From contig NZ_LZSY01000118.1 in NCBI RefSeq assembly GCF_001665625.1, positions 124,001 through 188,000 on the forward strand: DNA of 64,000 nt, read 5' to 3'. A program made the position numbers and the translations under genes. The notes below the pieces were generated by a model. That model was not told the DNA's origin and did no database searches. It saw only the letters and a list, made by a program, of their open reading frames with translations. The DNA is from Mycolicibacterium peregrinum (GTDB lineage: Bacteria > Actinomycetota > Actinomycetes > Mycobacteriales > Mycobacteriaceae). Below, in pieces: positions 16,655 through 25,524 of the stretch (within the stretch, counting starts at the first letter, position 1; each line of letters starts with the position of its first letter).

Positions 16655-17846
16655 CGATCAGGGGCCACAAGGTGGGCATCGAGAAATCGGTGACCCGCAG
16701 CGGGATCAACACCACACAGACCGCCACCACGGCCAGGATCAACCGCGGCGCCTGCTGTGCCGCAGCCGAACCAGCCACACGCGAATTGGCCTCGGCGACA
16801 AGCACATAGACGGCCACCAGGAGCAGCGCGGGAACCACCACCGGCAGCCTGCCGACGTAATCCTGGAACCGGGAGAAGGTCACGGCCAGAACGCACATCA
16901 CCGCGGGCACCAGGAGCGCCACCTCCGGGCCGGACCCGAACAGCCGTCCCGCGACCCGGGTGGCCGCCCACATCAGGGCCAGCAACGCAGCCGAGCCCAG
17001 GCACAATGCCCCGGTGGTGAACCAGTAGAAACCGGCATCGGCGAAGAACTGGGAGATGATCAGTGAGAGATTCACGGCGGTGCTGTGGAACCCGCCGGTC
17101 GCGCCGATGTTGGCGGCCGCCAGTAGGACCACTGCGCCCAGCGCCGTAACGCCCACCGCGGTGCCCACCGGCCGCGCCACCGACTCCAGACGACCGCTCA
17201 CCACGGTCGCCGCCTCGAAACCGACCAGGCCGAGGCCGAGCGGGATGGCCGCCGCCGTTGCCAGCAGGACCGAATCGACGTGGGAGCTCCCCATCATCAT
17301 CGGCGGTGTACCCGCCGCCACCCGGGCCATGATCGCCAGCGCCAGGTAGACGAAGATCAGCAGGCCCACGCCGGCCAGGGCGGCAGCCGTCGCAGCCACC
17401 GCCCGGGTGGGCAGGTAGGCCACCACCGCACCCGCGATCACCACCACGGCCACCGACCAGCCGGGCCACCACCAGCCGGCCAGCGCGGTCTCCAGGTCCG
17501 GTGCGCCGGTCAGCGGCTGCAGTGCGAGAGTCAGGGCGGCGCCCACACCCAGAAGCGCATACGCGGCCAGTTGGACGAGGCTGGTGAACCGCCCCGCCGC
17601 CGGACCCACGGTGGCCGCGACCAGATCACCCGTCGACACCGCCTGCGGCGCGTACCGGTGCAGGCGGGCGAACGCGACGACCAATACCGCCGCGATCGCC
17701 GCGGCGCACAGGCCGGCGACCCCGTTGAAGATCGCAGCGCCGATCGGTGCGAGGGACAGTCCGACGGCACGCCACGCGGGCAGAGCGGGCGGCCAGGTCG
17801 CGGGCGGTTCGGGGCTCGCCGGTACTGCGCGTTTAGGCATCCGCAC
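16575..17846 (-). CDS. APC superfamily amino-acid/polyamine permease
   Basis: 423-aa polytopic protein with about 12 membrane segments. The N-terminal GLSLAPIGAAIFNGVAGL segment resembles the unwound first helix of APC transporters. Likely a proton-coupled amino acid permease; the substrate is undetermined. Start at GTG 17846 (or ATG 17840), with a purine-rich GAGAGGGG some 15 nt upstream. Convergent with the CPBP protease gene. Confidence 0.8.
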   Translation of the reverse strand: MRMPKRAVPASPEPPATWPPALPAWRAVGLSLAPIGAAIFNGVAGLCAAAIAAVLVVAFARLHRYAPQAVSTGDLVAATVGPAAGRFTSLVQLAAYALLGVGAALTLALQPLTGAPDLETALAGWWWPGWSVAVVVIAGAVVAYLPTRAVAATAAALAGVGLLIFVYLALAIMARVAAGTPPMMMGSSHVDSVLLATAAAIPLGLGLVGFEAATVVSGRLESVARPVGTAVGVTALGAVVLLAAANIGATGGFHSTAVNLSLIISQFFADAGFYWFTTGALCLGSAALLALMWAATRVAGRLFGSGPEVALLVPAVMCVLAVTFSRFQDYVGRLPVVVPALLLVAVYVLVAEANSRVAGSAAAQQAPRLILAVVAVCVVLIPLRVTDFSMPTLWPLIVTAAILAVAALLARLGRPVQPARPPH

Positions 17847-17902
17847 TGCCGTTCACAAAATCCCCTCTCACCCGAATCCCCTGGATCAAGATCGTAAGGC
17901 CG

Positions 17903-19108
17903 TCACGGATTGATCGTGGGCTCACCGATCTGACGGCCCCAGACGTAGTCGACAAAGATCGGTGAGCCCAGCTCGACATGGTTGTACGGCGCAATCGACA
18001 AACCGGTGTCCATCACCAGATACGGCGCAGGCCACAGGTCGGCCGTGATCGGCTTCCAACAGCCCGGCTTGCCCTCGGGCCCGCCCTTGGCGTTCACCCG
18101 TGGCAGATTGTCCGGATAGACGTAGGTGTTGCCGACGCCGATGCTCGACAAGGTTCCCGTGCTCTCGAAGGAGTATCCGTTGTCGCCGCCGAACGTCGCA
18201 TAGAAGGCGGGCGCCACGTCGTGGTAGTTGCGGATGGTGCAGAACAGCTGCCCCTGGTACTTGTCGAACAGCTTCGACGTCGGGATCAGGTCCTGCGCGC
18301 CGCGCTGCAGATACGGACCGCCGCGCTCGAGGATGTCCGAACCGGTTCCGGCGAAGCCGATCGCCGCGACCAGCGCGGCATCGAGGTTACCGCGCTGGGA
18401 GTTGAAGGTGGCAGCGCTACGCGCCGCGTCGCCCAGGCCGTCGAACAGATCAGGACCGGCCGCCGCATAGCGTTCGCCGAGGTCTGCCAGTGCGGTGATG
18501 TCGTGGCGCAGCGCGGGCATGCGCGGGTTCAGATCGTCGAGGATGGTGTTGCCGTCGGCCAGAGACTGGCCGAAGGCGCTGCCCAGCCCACTCAACGCCT
18601 GGGCCGTGGCAGACAAGGTCTGGTTCAGTTTGATCGGGTCGACCTGTTCGGTGATCGCGGTGATCGTCTCGAACAACGTGTTGAACTCGGTGGTGACCGC
18701 CGTGACGTCGAGTGGGGTCGAGATCGAAACCCGTTGCGGGCTGGGATGTTCCGGAGACGTGAAGGCCACGTATTTGTTGCCGAACACCGTGGTCGCCTGG
18801 ATCGAGGTCTGTACGTTGGCCGGAAGTAGGTCCAGGTATTTCGGGTTGATGTCGAGATGCACCAGAGCGCGGACCGGATCGGAGTCGGCGTCCACCGAGC
18901 CCACCCGCCCGATCGGAACACCGTTGAAGGTCACCTTCGAACCCGGATCGAGCACCAGGCCCGCGCGTGAGGCCAGCAGTGTCAGTGGGGCCCTGGGCTC
19001 GAAGGCGCCCCGGAACTGCGCCACGATCAACCCCAGTAGCAGCGCGATGATCACCAGAAACACGGCACCGGCCAAGCGGTACGGCGGATTTCGGTGATCG
19101 GCAGACAT
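17903..19108 (-). CDS. orphan MCE family protein (MlaD domain)
   Basis: 401 aa. One membrane helix (about 13-32), then an MlaD/MCE domain (about 40-120: LLASRAGLVLDPGSKVTFNGVPIGRVG), an alpha-helical needle region (about 150-290), and a C-terminal domain with cysteines (LFCTIRN, GKPGCWKP). MCE proteins are the periplasmic tunnel subunits of lipid importers. No YrbE permease or other mce genes are adjacent, so it is an orphan copy. Divergent from the sterol-carrier-like gene by 18 bp. Confidence 0.88.
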   Translation of the reverse strand: MSADHRNPPYRLAGAVFLVIIALLLGLIVAQFRGAFEPRAPLTLLASRAGLVLDPGSKVTFNGVPIGRVGSVDADSDPVRALVHLDINPKYLDLLPANVQTSIQATTVFGNKYVAFTSPEHPSPQRVSISTPLDVTAVTTEFNTLFETITAITEQVDPIKLNQTLSATAQALSGLGSAFGQSLADGNTILDDLNPRMPALRHDITALADLGERYAAAGPDLFDGLGDAARSAATFNSQRGNLDAALVAAIGFAGTGSDILERGGPYLQRGAQDLIPTSKLFDKYQGQLFCTIRNYHDVAPAFYATFGGDNGYSFESTGTLSSIGVGNTYVYPDNLPRVNAKGGPEGKPGCWKPITADLWPAPYLVMDTGLSIAPYNHVELGSPIFVDYVWGRQIGEPTINP

Positions 19109-19126
19109 TTTGCGAGACTCTATGGC

Positions 19127-19513
19127 ATGGCCGCGCGAGGCAATGTCGATCCGCAAAAGACCAGGGCGGCGGTCGCCGCCGTGGCCGACTGGCTGCGCGC
19201 ACCCACTCACCCGGAGCCCGCCCGCACCGAACTGGCCGAGGCGGTCAGGTTGACCGCTCGCACCCTGGCCGCGATGGCGCCGGGTGCCAGCGTCGAGGTC
19301 CGGGTACCGCCCTTCGTGGCGGTGCAGTGCATCGAAGGGCCGCGGCACACCCGCGGCAATCCGCCCAACGTCGTGGAAACCGACCCGCGGACCTGGCTGC
19401 TGCTGGCCACCGGACTGCTCGATCTCGATGCAGCCGGATCCGCCGTGCAGATGTCAGGTTCGCGGGCCGGTGAAGTGGCCCGATGGTTGCCCGTGGTGCC
19501 GCTGGGGGCCTGA
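19127..19513 (+). CDS. sterol carrier family protein (Rv0807-like)
   Basis: 128 aa related to the mycobacterial sterol-carrier/SCP2-like family found next to purF. The core VRVPPFVAVQCIEGPRHTRG and the terminal GSRAGEVARWLPVVPL are well formed. A lipid-binding or maturation role is inferred from the family name only. ATG 19127 is chosen; it starts just 18 bp from the divergent MCE gene, so the two promoters overlap. Confidence 0.75.
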   Translation: MAARGNVDPQKTRAAVAAVADWLRAPTHPEPARTELAEAVRLTARTLAAMAPGASVEVRVPPFVAVQCIEGPRHTRGNPPNVVETDPRTWLLLATGLLDLDAAGSAVQMSGSRAGEVARWLPVVPLGA

Positions 19514-20866
19514 TCACCGGAAGTAGGGATACTCCTGCACCCAGTGAAAGCCCCGATTACGCAGCGTGAACTGGTCGAGATCCAGGCGATCCAGCCATAT
19601 CGTGACGTCGCGACCGGACAGCGTGCCGGTCAGCTGCAGCTGGTCCGGAGTCGGACGGGATGCGGTGAGTGTGGCCAGGGGCGTGCCGTCCGGTCCCGAC
19701 ACGGTGAGGTTGTGCCCGTCGACCTTGACCGGTGCGTCCACCAATTCGCCGCTCATGCGCTGATAGGTCACGACCTCGGGCAGGTCGAAAACGACTCGCT
19801 GCCAACGGTACTGGTCGGCGGTCAGCGGCGGTGCCGTCCTGTCGTCGACGTCGAACCGGCTCACCGTCCAGATCCCGTACAACTCGGGTTTGGCGCGCCC
19901 GCCGCCGTACTCGCTCCAGCTCTGCCATCCGGTCAGGACACAGCCGGCCACCATCCAGATGCCGAGTACGGCCTGGACCCGTGTCGCGATGGTGTTGGCC
20001 CTGGCACCGGCGAACAGTTCGGGTTGCACGGCCGGTTCCGTGTTGCGCTGCAGCACCAGGAAGTCGGCCAGCCGCCGGTACTGCGGCGCCAGCAGCACCA
20101 GGCCCATCAACATGAGATGCCCGGACAGGATCTTGACCGGCACGTCGAACGTCATGTTCAGCAGGAACACCTGGACCATGCTGGCCAGGGCGAGCAGCGC
20201 ACCCAGCGTCGCGGTTCGGGGCACGAACAGCAGCAAGCCGGCGAGAACCTCGACCGCACCCAGTGCCATCTCGTACGGATAGGAGCTGCCCACCTGCAGC
20301 CACAGCACCGAGGCTGGGCTGAACTCGCCGTACGGGCGTAGCAACGCCGCCAACGGTGGAGCCGGCATCTGCGTCGGGATGAGCTTGGCGAATCCGTAGA
20401 ACAACATCTGACCGGCCACGCACAACCGCACAAACGTCAGGAACCACACCCACAACCCCGAGTAGTCCTGCCGCTGCCGGTCCACCCACGACCACACCGC
20501 GGTGCCGACCACCGAGAAGACGAGCAGGCAGAAGATCATCACCCAGATCGCGGCCTGGTCCCCGCTGCCCGAGTCCTGATGCAGCACCGCCTCGACGCCG
20601 AAGACATGACGGCCGACCCAGGTCACCACCGGGCCCAGGACGGTCATCTGCCACATCACCGCCCGGTCCGGCAGCCAGTGGCCCACGATCCCAAGGAAGG
20701 CGAAGGTGATCTGCGCGAACAACAAACAGAACAGGCCGAAGTACAGGAAGCAGAACCGGAATGCGATCTTCGTCACCTCCGGCCAGGGTTGCGGCTGAGC
20801 CGGGTCGTCGGAATCGAGGGGATCGGTTGCCGGCTTGTCGGAGAGTTGACGCGTCACGAAATCCAT
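19514..20866 (-). CDS. DoxX-family membrane protein
   Basis: 450 aa with an N-terminal cytosolic stretch rich in Asp and Pro, about six to eight membrane helices (about 40-310), and a soluble C-terminal domain (330-450). The membrane part includes MLFYGFAKLIP and LGAVEVLAGLLLFVPRT, as in DoxX/DoxD proteins, which take part in quinone-linked redox or oxidative stress systems. ATG 20866 follows GGCAAGG; ATG 20881 is possible. Convergent with the sterol-carrier gene. Confidence 0.7.
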   Translation of the reverse strand: MDFVTRQLSDKPATDPLDSDDPAQPQPWPEVTKIAFRFCFLYFGLFCLLFAQITFAFLGIVGHWLPDRAVMWQMTVLGPVVTWVGRHVFGVEAVLHQDSGSGDQAAIWVMIFCLLVFSVVGTAVWSWVDRQRQDYSGLWVWFLTFVRLCVAGQMLFYGFAKLIPTQMPAPPLAALLRPYGEFSPASVLWLQVGSSYPYEMALGAVEVLAGLLLFVPRTATLGALLALASMVQVFLLNMTFDVPVKILSGHLMLMGLVLLAPQYRRLADFLVLQRNTEPAVQPELFAGARANTIATRVQAVLGIWMVAGCVLTGWQSWSEYGGGRAKPELYGIWTVSRFDVDDRTAPPLTADQYRWQRVVFDLPEVVTYQRMSGELVDAPVKVDGHNLTVSGPDGTPLATLTASRPTPDQLQLTGTLSGRDVTIWLDRLDLDQFTLRNRGFHWVQEYPYFR

Positions 20867-21031
20867 CCTTGCCGTTGGCATGTAGTGGGTCGATGGGGTT
20901 AACCCGACGGTTCCGGCTACGGCTGATCACACCCTGGCGAACGGGTGGGGGAATGGCGAAGGTAGCGCCGGTTGTTGCAAAAGCCGGTGCCAGACCGGCC
21001 ATTCGATTCTTTTGTTGGCCCGCCTGGACCG

Positions 21032-21037
21032 TAGACT
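21032..21037 (+). promoter_or_regulatory. -10 hexamer TAGACT ahead of the purF leader
   Basis: TAGACT is identical to the purL hexamer. It is followed after 5 nt by an ATG that opens a 12-codon uORF rather than purF itself. Confidence 0.45.
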
Positions 21038-21042
21038 CGGTT

Positions 21043-21081
21043 ATGTCACCAACCGCCGCCCCGGGAGCAGCCCTATCGTGA
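21043..21081 (+). CDS. 12-codon upstream ORF overlapping the purF start
   Basis: ATG at 21043 reads MSPTAAPGAALS and stops at TGA 21079-21081, which overlaps the purF GTG (GTGA). The -10 box TAGACT lies just upstream, so the uORF would be translated as a near-leaderless message. A GGGAG inside the uORF sits 10 nt before purF. This looks like a leader that couples purF translation to uORF translation. No protein function is claimed. Confidence 0.35.
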   Translation: MSPTAAPGAALS

Positions 21082-22622
21082 CTGGTCAGCAACTCGACGA
21101 AAACGAACCGCGCGAAGAGTGCGGTGTATTCGGAGTCTGGGCTCCCGGCGAGGACGTCGCCAAGCTCACCTACTACGGCTTGTACGCGCTGCAGCACCGT
21201 GGCCAGGAAGCTGCGGGCATCGCGGTGTCCGACGGCTCACAGATCCTGGTGTTCAAAGATCTCGGGCTGGTCAGCCAGGTGTTCGACGAGCAGACCCTGG
21301 CCGCGATGCCGGGCCACGTCGCCGTCGGGCACTGCCGGTACTCCACCACCGGCTCCACCACGTGGGAGAACGCCCAGCCGGTGTTCCGCAACACGGCCGC
21401 CGGAACCGGCGTCGCACTCGGCCACAACGGCAACCTGGTCAACACCGCCGAACTGGCCACAAGGGCCCGCGCCGCCGGACTGATCGACATGACGATCCGG
21501 GGGAGCGCCACCGCTCCAGCGACAACGGACTCCGACATCCTGGGTGCGCTGCTGGCCCACGGCGCCGCCGATGCGACCCTGGAGCAGGCCGCCCTCGAGC
21601 TGCTGCCCACGGTGCGCGGCGCCTTCTGTCTGACCTTCATGGACGAGAACACCCTCTACGCCGCCCGCGACCCGCACGGTGTGCGGCCGCTGGCGCTGGG
21701 CCGGCTCGACCGGGGTTGGGTCGTCGCCTCCGAGACCGCCGCCCTCGACATCGTCGGCGCCTCCTTCGTCCGCGACATCGAACCCGGTGAACTGCTGGCC
21801 ATCGACGCCGACGGGGTGCGCTCCACCCGGTTCGCCAACCCTGAACCCAAGGGCTGCGTCTTCGAGTACGTCTACCTGGCCCGCCCCGACAGCACCCTGG
21901 TGGGCCGCTCGGTGCACGCCACGCGCGTCGACATCGGGCGGCGGCTGGCCCGCGAGCACCCGATCGATGCCGACCTGGTGATCGGTGTCCCGGAGTCGGG
22001 AACGCCCGCGGCGGTCGGGTACGCACAGGAATCTGGCATCCCGTTCGGGCAGGGCCTGATGAAGAACGCCTACGTGGGGCGCACGTTCATCCAGCCTTCG
22101 CAGACCATCCGGCAGCTGGGTATCCGGCTCAAGCTCAACCCGCTGCGGGAGGTGATCCGCGGTAAGCGGCTCATCGTCGTCGACGATTCCATCGTGCGCG
22201 GCAACACCCAGCGCGCACTGGTTCGCATGCTGCGGGAGGCCGGCGCGCTGGAGGTCCACGTCCGGATCGCGTCGCCCCCGGTGCGATGGCCCTGCTTCTA
22301 CGGCATCGACTTCGCCACCCCGGCCGAGCTGATCGCCAACGCCGCATCCGCCGAGCACCCGGGCGAGATGCTGGAGGCAGTGCGGCACGCCATCGGCGCC
22401 GACAGCCTGGGCTACATCTCCCAGCAGGGCATGATCGCGGCCACCGAACAGCCGCCGACCAGGCTGTGCTCGGCCTGCTTCGACGGGAACTACCCGATCG
22501 AACTGCCCGGCGAGACCGCGCTCGGTAAGAACGTCGTCGAGCACATGCTGGCCACCGCAGCCCGCACCGGCGTCCCGCTGCAGCCCGACAACGACAACGC
22601 TTCGGCACTCAGGCGTCCCTGA
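21078..22622 (+). CDS. purF: amidophosphoribosyltransferase PurF
   Basis: 514-aa enzyme catalysing the first committed step of purine synthesis (PRPP + Gln to phosphoribosylamine). A short propeptide precedes the N-terminal nucleophile C15 (REECGVFG). The glutaminase domain spans about 15-250, and the phosphoribosyltransferase domain carries the PRPP loop VVDDSIVRGNT near 370. C-terminal cysteines (CSACFDGNYP) match the Fe-S type of PurF. GTG start is coupled to the uORF; the stop lies inside a 26-bp tandem repeat. Confidence 0.97.
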   Translation: MTGQQLDENEPREECGVFGVWAPGEDVAKLTYYGLYALQHRGQEAAGIAVSDGSQILVFKDLGLVSQVFDEQTLAAMPGHVAVGHCRYSTTGSTTWENAQPVFRNTAAGTGVALGHNGNLVNTAELATRARAAGLIDMTIRGSATAPATTDSDILGALLAHGAADATLEQAALELLPTVRGAFCLTFMDENTLYAARDPHGVRPLALGRLDRGWVVASETAALDIVGASFVRDIEPGELLAIDADGVRSTRFANPEPKGCVFEYVYLARPDSTLVGRSVHATRVDIGRRLAREHPIDADLVIGVPESGTPAAVGYAQESGIPFGQGLMKNAYVGRTFIQPSQTIRQLGIRLKLNPLREVIRGKRLIVVDDSIVRGNTQRALVRMLREAGALEVHVRIASPPVRWPCFYGIDFATPAELIANAASAEHPGEMLEAVRHAIGADSLGYISQQGMIAATEQPPTRLCSACFDGNYPIELPGETALGKNVVEHMLATAARTGVPLQPDNDNASALRRP

Positions 22623-22676
22623 CGTCTCCGACATCGTGGCGTCCCTGACGTCTCCGGCATCGTGGCGTCCTTGACG
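22612..22676. repeat. 26-bp tandem repeat, 2.5 copies, spanning the purF stop codon
   Basis: Unit GGCGTCCCTGACGTCTCCGA plus CATCGT. Copies at 22612-22637 and 22638-22663 differ by one base, and a partial copy follows at 22664-22676. The first copy contains the purF stop codon, and the array continues into the purF-purM gap. Confidence 0.85.
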
Positions 22677-22738
22677 GCGCCACCTCCTTGAGGGGTCCTT
22701 AACGCCTCCTGCGCTGTACCCCCGCAACAGCGGGGCGG

Positions 22739-22744
22739 TAGCCT
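22739..22744 (+). promoter_or_regulatory. -10 hexamer TAGCCT of purM
   Basis: TAGCCT is followed by 8 nt and the ATG of purM. No Shine-Dalgarno is visible. It gives purM its own near-leaderless start in addition to read-through from purF. Confidence 0.4.
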
Positions 22745-22752
22745 TGCTTGCG

Positions 22753-23844
22753 ATGACTAAGGGCGCCGAACAGCACGGCATCGCCGAACACAGCAACATT
22801 TCCTACGCTTCGGCCGGAGTGGACATCGAAGCCGGTGACCGCGCCGTCGAACTCTTCAAACCCCTCGCCGCGAAGGCGACCCGTCCGGAGGTCAGGGGTG
22901 GCCTGGGCGGCTTTGCCGGGTTGTTCGCCCTGCGGGGCGGATACCGCGAGCCGGTGCTGGCTGCCTCGACCGACGGGGTGGGCACCAAGCTCGCCGTCGC
23001 GCAGGCCATGGACAAGCACGACACCGTCGGGCTGGACCTGGTCGCCATGGTGGTCGACGACCTCGTGGTGTGCGGCGCCGAGCCGTTGTTCCTCCAGGAC
23101 TACATCGCCGTCGGTCGCACCGTGCCGGAGCGCGTCAGCGCGATCGTGTCCGGTATCGCCGAAGGCTGTGTCCAGGCCGGCTGCGCCCTGCTGGGCGGTG
23201 AGACGGCCGAACATCCCGGCCTGATGGAACCCGACCACTACGACATCTCCGCGACGGGCGTCGGCGTCGTCGAGGCCGACAACGTGCTCGGGCCCGACCG
23301 TGTCCGCCCCGGCGACGTGATCATCGCCATGCGCTCCAGCGGACTGCACTCCAACGGCTACTCCCTGGCCCGCAAGGTGCTGCTCGAGATCGACCGGATG
23401 AACCTTGCCGGCCACGTCGAGGAGTTCGGTCGCACGCTCGGAGAGGAGCTGCTGGAGCCGACGCGCATCTACGCCAAGGACTGTCTGGCGCTGGCCGCCG
23501 AGACCCAGGTGCGCACGTTCTGCCACGTCACCGGTGGCGGCCTGGCGGGCAACCTGGAGCGCGTGGTGCCGCACGGGCTGACCGCGGAACTGGATCGCGG
23601 CACGTGGACGCCGGCACCGGTGTTCCAGATGATCGCCCAGCGCGGACGCATCGAGCGTGCCGAGATGGAGAAGACGTTCAACATGGGTGTCGGGATGGTC
23701 GCGGTCGTGGCCCCTGAGGACACCGATCGCGCGCTGGCCATTCTGACCGCACGTCACCTGGACTGCTGGACGCTGGGAACCGTGAAGAAGGGCGGCAAGG
23801 ACAGTGTGCGCGCCCAACTGGTTGGACAGCATCCGCGGTTCTAG
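22753..23844 (+). CDS. purM: phosphoribosylformylglycinamidine cyclo-ligase PurM
   Basis: 363-aa AIR synthetase that closes the imidazole ring of FGAM with ATP. Landmarks are GVDIEAGDRAVELFKP near the start, STDGVGTKL (about 76), GGETAEHPGL (about 153) and HVTGGGLAGNL (about 257). Its length is typical. Follows purF in the same direction; ends at a strong hairpin. Confidence 0.97.
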   Translation: MTKGAEQHGIAEHSNISYASAGVDIEAGDRAVELFKPLAAKATRPEVRGGLGGFAGLFALRGGYREPVLAASTDGVGTKLAVAQAMDKHDTVGLDLVAMVVDDLVVCGAEPLFLQDYIAVGRTVPERVSAIVSGIAEGCVQAGCALLGGETAEHPGLMEPDHYDISATGVGVVEADNVLGPDRVRPGDVIIAMRSSGLHSNGYSLARKVLLEIDRMNLAGHVEEFGRTLGEELLEPTRIYAKDCLALAAETQVRTFCHVTGGGLAGNLERVVPHGLTAELDRGTWTPAPVFQMIAQRGRIERAEMEKTFNMGVGMVAVVAPEDTDRALAILTARHLDCWTLGTVKKGGKDSVRAQLVGQHPRF

Positions 23845-23848
23845 GCAT

Positions 23849-23901
23849 TAGACAAGGTCGCGCTGATAAGCGACGTGCGCTGTCAGCGCGACCTGTGTCT
23901 A
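23849..23901. terminator. bidirectional hairpin between purM and the DUF3073 gene
   Basis: Nested inverted repeat: TAGACA/TGTCTA outside and an 11-bp GGTCGCGCTGA/TCAGCGCGACC stem inside, with a 16-nt loop, between two convergent genes. Confidence 0.65.
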
Positions 23902-23926
23902 GGTTCTACAACGGAGTGTCGACGGC

Positions 23927-24100
23927 TCAGCGCCGCCAGTCATCCTCGCCCGACCAGTCTTCGGCGTCGTCATTGGCGTCACCGGAATCGGGAGATCCCG
24001 ACAGCTCACGTTGGAGCTGACTGAAGTCGGTATTCGGCGAGCTGTACTTCAGGTCACGTGCAACCTTGGTCTGCTTTGCCTTCGCCCGGCCGCGGCCCAT
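23927..24100 (-). CDS. DUF3073 small protein (Rv0810c homolog)
   Basis: 57 aa beginning MGRGRAKAKQTKVARDLKYS and ending in an acidic, Trp-containing tail (DAEDWSGEDDWRR). A basic N-terminus joined to an acidic C-terminus is the hallmark of DUF3073, a short protein conserved across actinobacteria with no known function. A GAGGGGG ribosome site lies directly upstream of ATG 24100. Convergent with purM, as in other mycobacteria. Confidence 0.88.
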   Translation of the reverse strand: MGRGRAKAKQTKVARDLKYSSPNTDFSQLQRELSGSPDSGDANDDAEDWSGEDDWRR

Positions 24101-24363
24101 GGGGGACCCCCTCGCGCAATAACGGAGCGGCCCAATAGCTAGGCGGCTCCGATCTGTGTGTCTTTATTGTCCTGCCAACACTTTACCGTGCCCGTCCGAG
24201 AAGTGCTGTCAGGCCCTGCCTCACATCGAGTGGCCGGGGCCCGGCTGCCCTGCGTCGTTGCACAGTTGGGCGACCGTCACCAGGTTCGCCGAAGGGGCGA
24301 TGAGACGGTCGTCACGTCGTCGTTGACCGGGTGAGTTTACGTGCTGGTGAGCAGTTTCACCGC

Positions 24364-25458
24364 TTAACGGCCTCGGAGTCGGTCGACTGCCGCGCGGCCG
24401 GCTCCGGCGGTGGCGTCGGCCTCCGGCATCGAATCGGGGTCGATCACGGCCGGTGCCTGGGCCTGCTCCCCGACGACCAGCTCGATATCGACCGGTATTC
24501 CCCGCTTGACCAGGGCCAATGCGATCGGGCCCTCGTCGGCGTGCTCGACGACCGTGCCGACGCGACCGACGTTGCGGCCGCCCGCGGTCACCGCATCGCC
24601 GGTGACCGGGCGGTCCGTGGAACCGTCGAGTTGCAGGATCACCAGCATCCGGGGCGGTTTGCCCAGGTTGTGCACGCGGGCGACGGTCTCCTGACCGCGG
24701 TAGCAGCCCTTGTCCAGGTGCACGGCCCCGACGCCGGGCCCGCCGATCCAACCGACCTCGTGGGGGATGGTCCGCTCGTCGGTGTCGACGCCCAGCCGCG
24801 GTCGTGCGGCCGCCACCCGGTGCGCCTCATAGGCCCACACCCCGGCCGGTCGGACCCCGGCATCAGCGAGCCGCCGCGTGTAGTCCGCGATCGACTCGCG
24901 TGGCACCACCAGGTCCAGTTCGATGCCGGGTGCGGGCAACCGGCGCAGGAAACCGCCGCCGGGCAGTGCCACCGCGGTCGACTCCTGCGGCAGCCCTTCG
25001 ACACCCACGGCCTTGAGCACCTTCTCGTCGGCCAACCCGGGCCCCAGCAGTGACAACACCGCGAGGTCGGCCGGCTCGATCTGCACGTCGGCCCAGAACA
25101 CCATCTTGCGCAGGTAGGCCAGCAGCGGCTCGCCCCGCCACGGCTCGGTGTCCACATAGGTGGTCCCCGCGAGATCGGTCTGGATCCAGTGATCTTCGAC
25201 ACGGCCCTGCAGGTCCAGGCTCAGGTTCTCGGTGACCGCACCGTCCGGCAATGCGCTGACGTGCTGGCTGGAGATGCTGTGCAGCCACGTCTGCCGGTCC
25301 TTGCCGGTCAGTGTGAGGACCGCCCGGTGCGAGCGATCCACCAGGACCGCGGCGCTTGCCGCTGCGCGCTGTTCACCGAGCGGATCACCGTAATGCCAGA
25401 CGGCGCCGGCGTCGGGACCTGCCTCGGGCGCCGGAACCGCTGACGGTAGTGCAGTCAT
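24364..25458 (-). CDS. ygfZ: YgfZ/GcvT-like tRNA-modifying or Fe-S cluster repair protein (Rv0811c homolog)
   Basis: 364-aa folate-binding protein of the GcvT/YgfZ family. The signature KGCYxGQE is intact (KGCYRGQE, residues 250-257), followed by a C-terminal beta-barrel. YgfZ proteins use tetrahydrofolate to support Fe-S enzymes such as MiaB. Start at ATG 25458 (MTALPSAV). Divergent from pabC, with the two start codons about 66 bp apart; pabC also belongs to folate metabolism, a suggestive pairing. Confidence 0.9.
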   Translation of the reverse strand: MTALPSAVPAPEAGPDAGAVWHYGDPLGEQRAAASAAVLVDRSHRAVLTLTGKDRQTWLHSISSQHVSALPDGAVTENLSLDLQGRVEDHWIQTDLAGTTYVDTEPWRGEPLLAYLRKMVFWADVQIEPADLAVLSLLGPGLADEKVLKAVGVEGLPQESTAVALPGGGFLRRLPAPGIELDLVVPRESIADYTRRLADAGVRPAGVWAYEAHRVAAARPRLGVDTDERTIPHEVGWIGGPGVGAVHLDKGCYRGQETVARVHNLGKPPRMLVILQLDGSTDRPVTGDAVTAGGRNVGRVGTVVEHADEGPIALALVKRGIPVDIELVVGEQAQAPAVIDPDSMPEADATAGAGRAAVDRLRGR

Positions 25459-25524
25459 AGCCCAACTGTACGTTTGTCGCTCTTCGCCCAAGCTGCTCGC
25501 ACGCGCAAACTACGCTGGGGCCCC

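Noticed and set aside
24221..24751. Minus-strand frame partly overlapping ygfZ and extending past its stop
   Set aside because: Mostly the alternate frame of ygfZ; the extension (about 140 nt) has no ribosome site or domain. The interval 24101-24363 otherwise shows only the DUF3073 promoter region.
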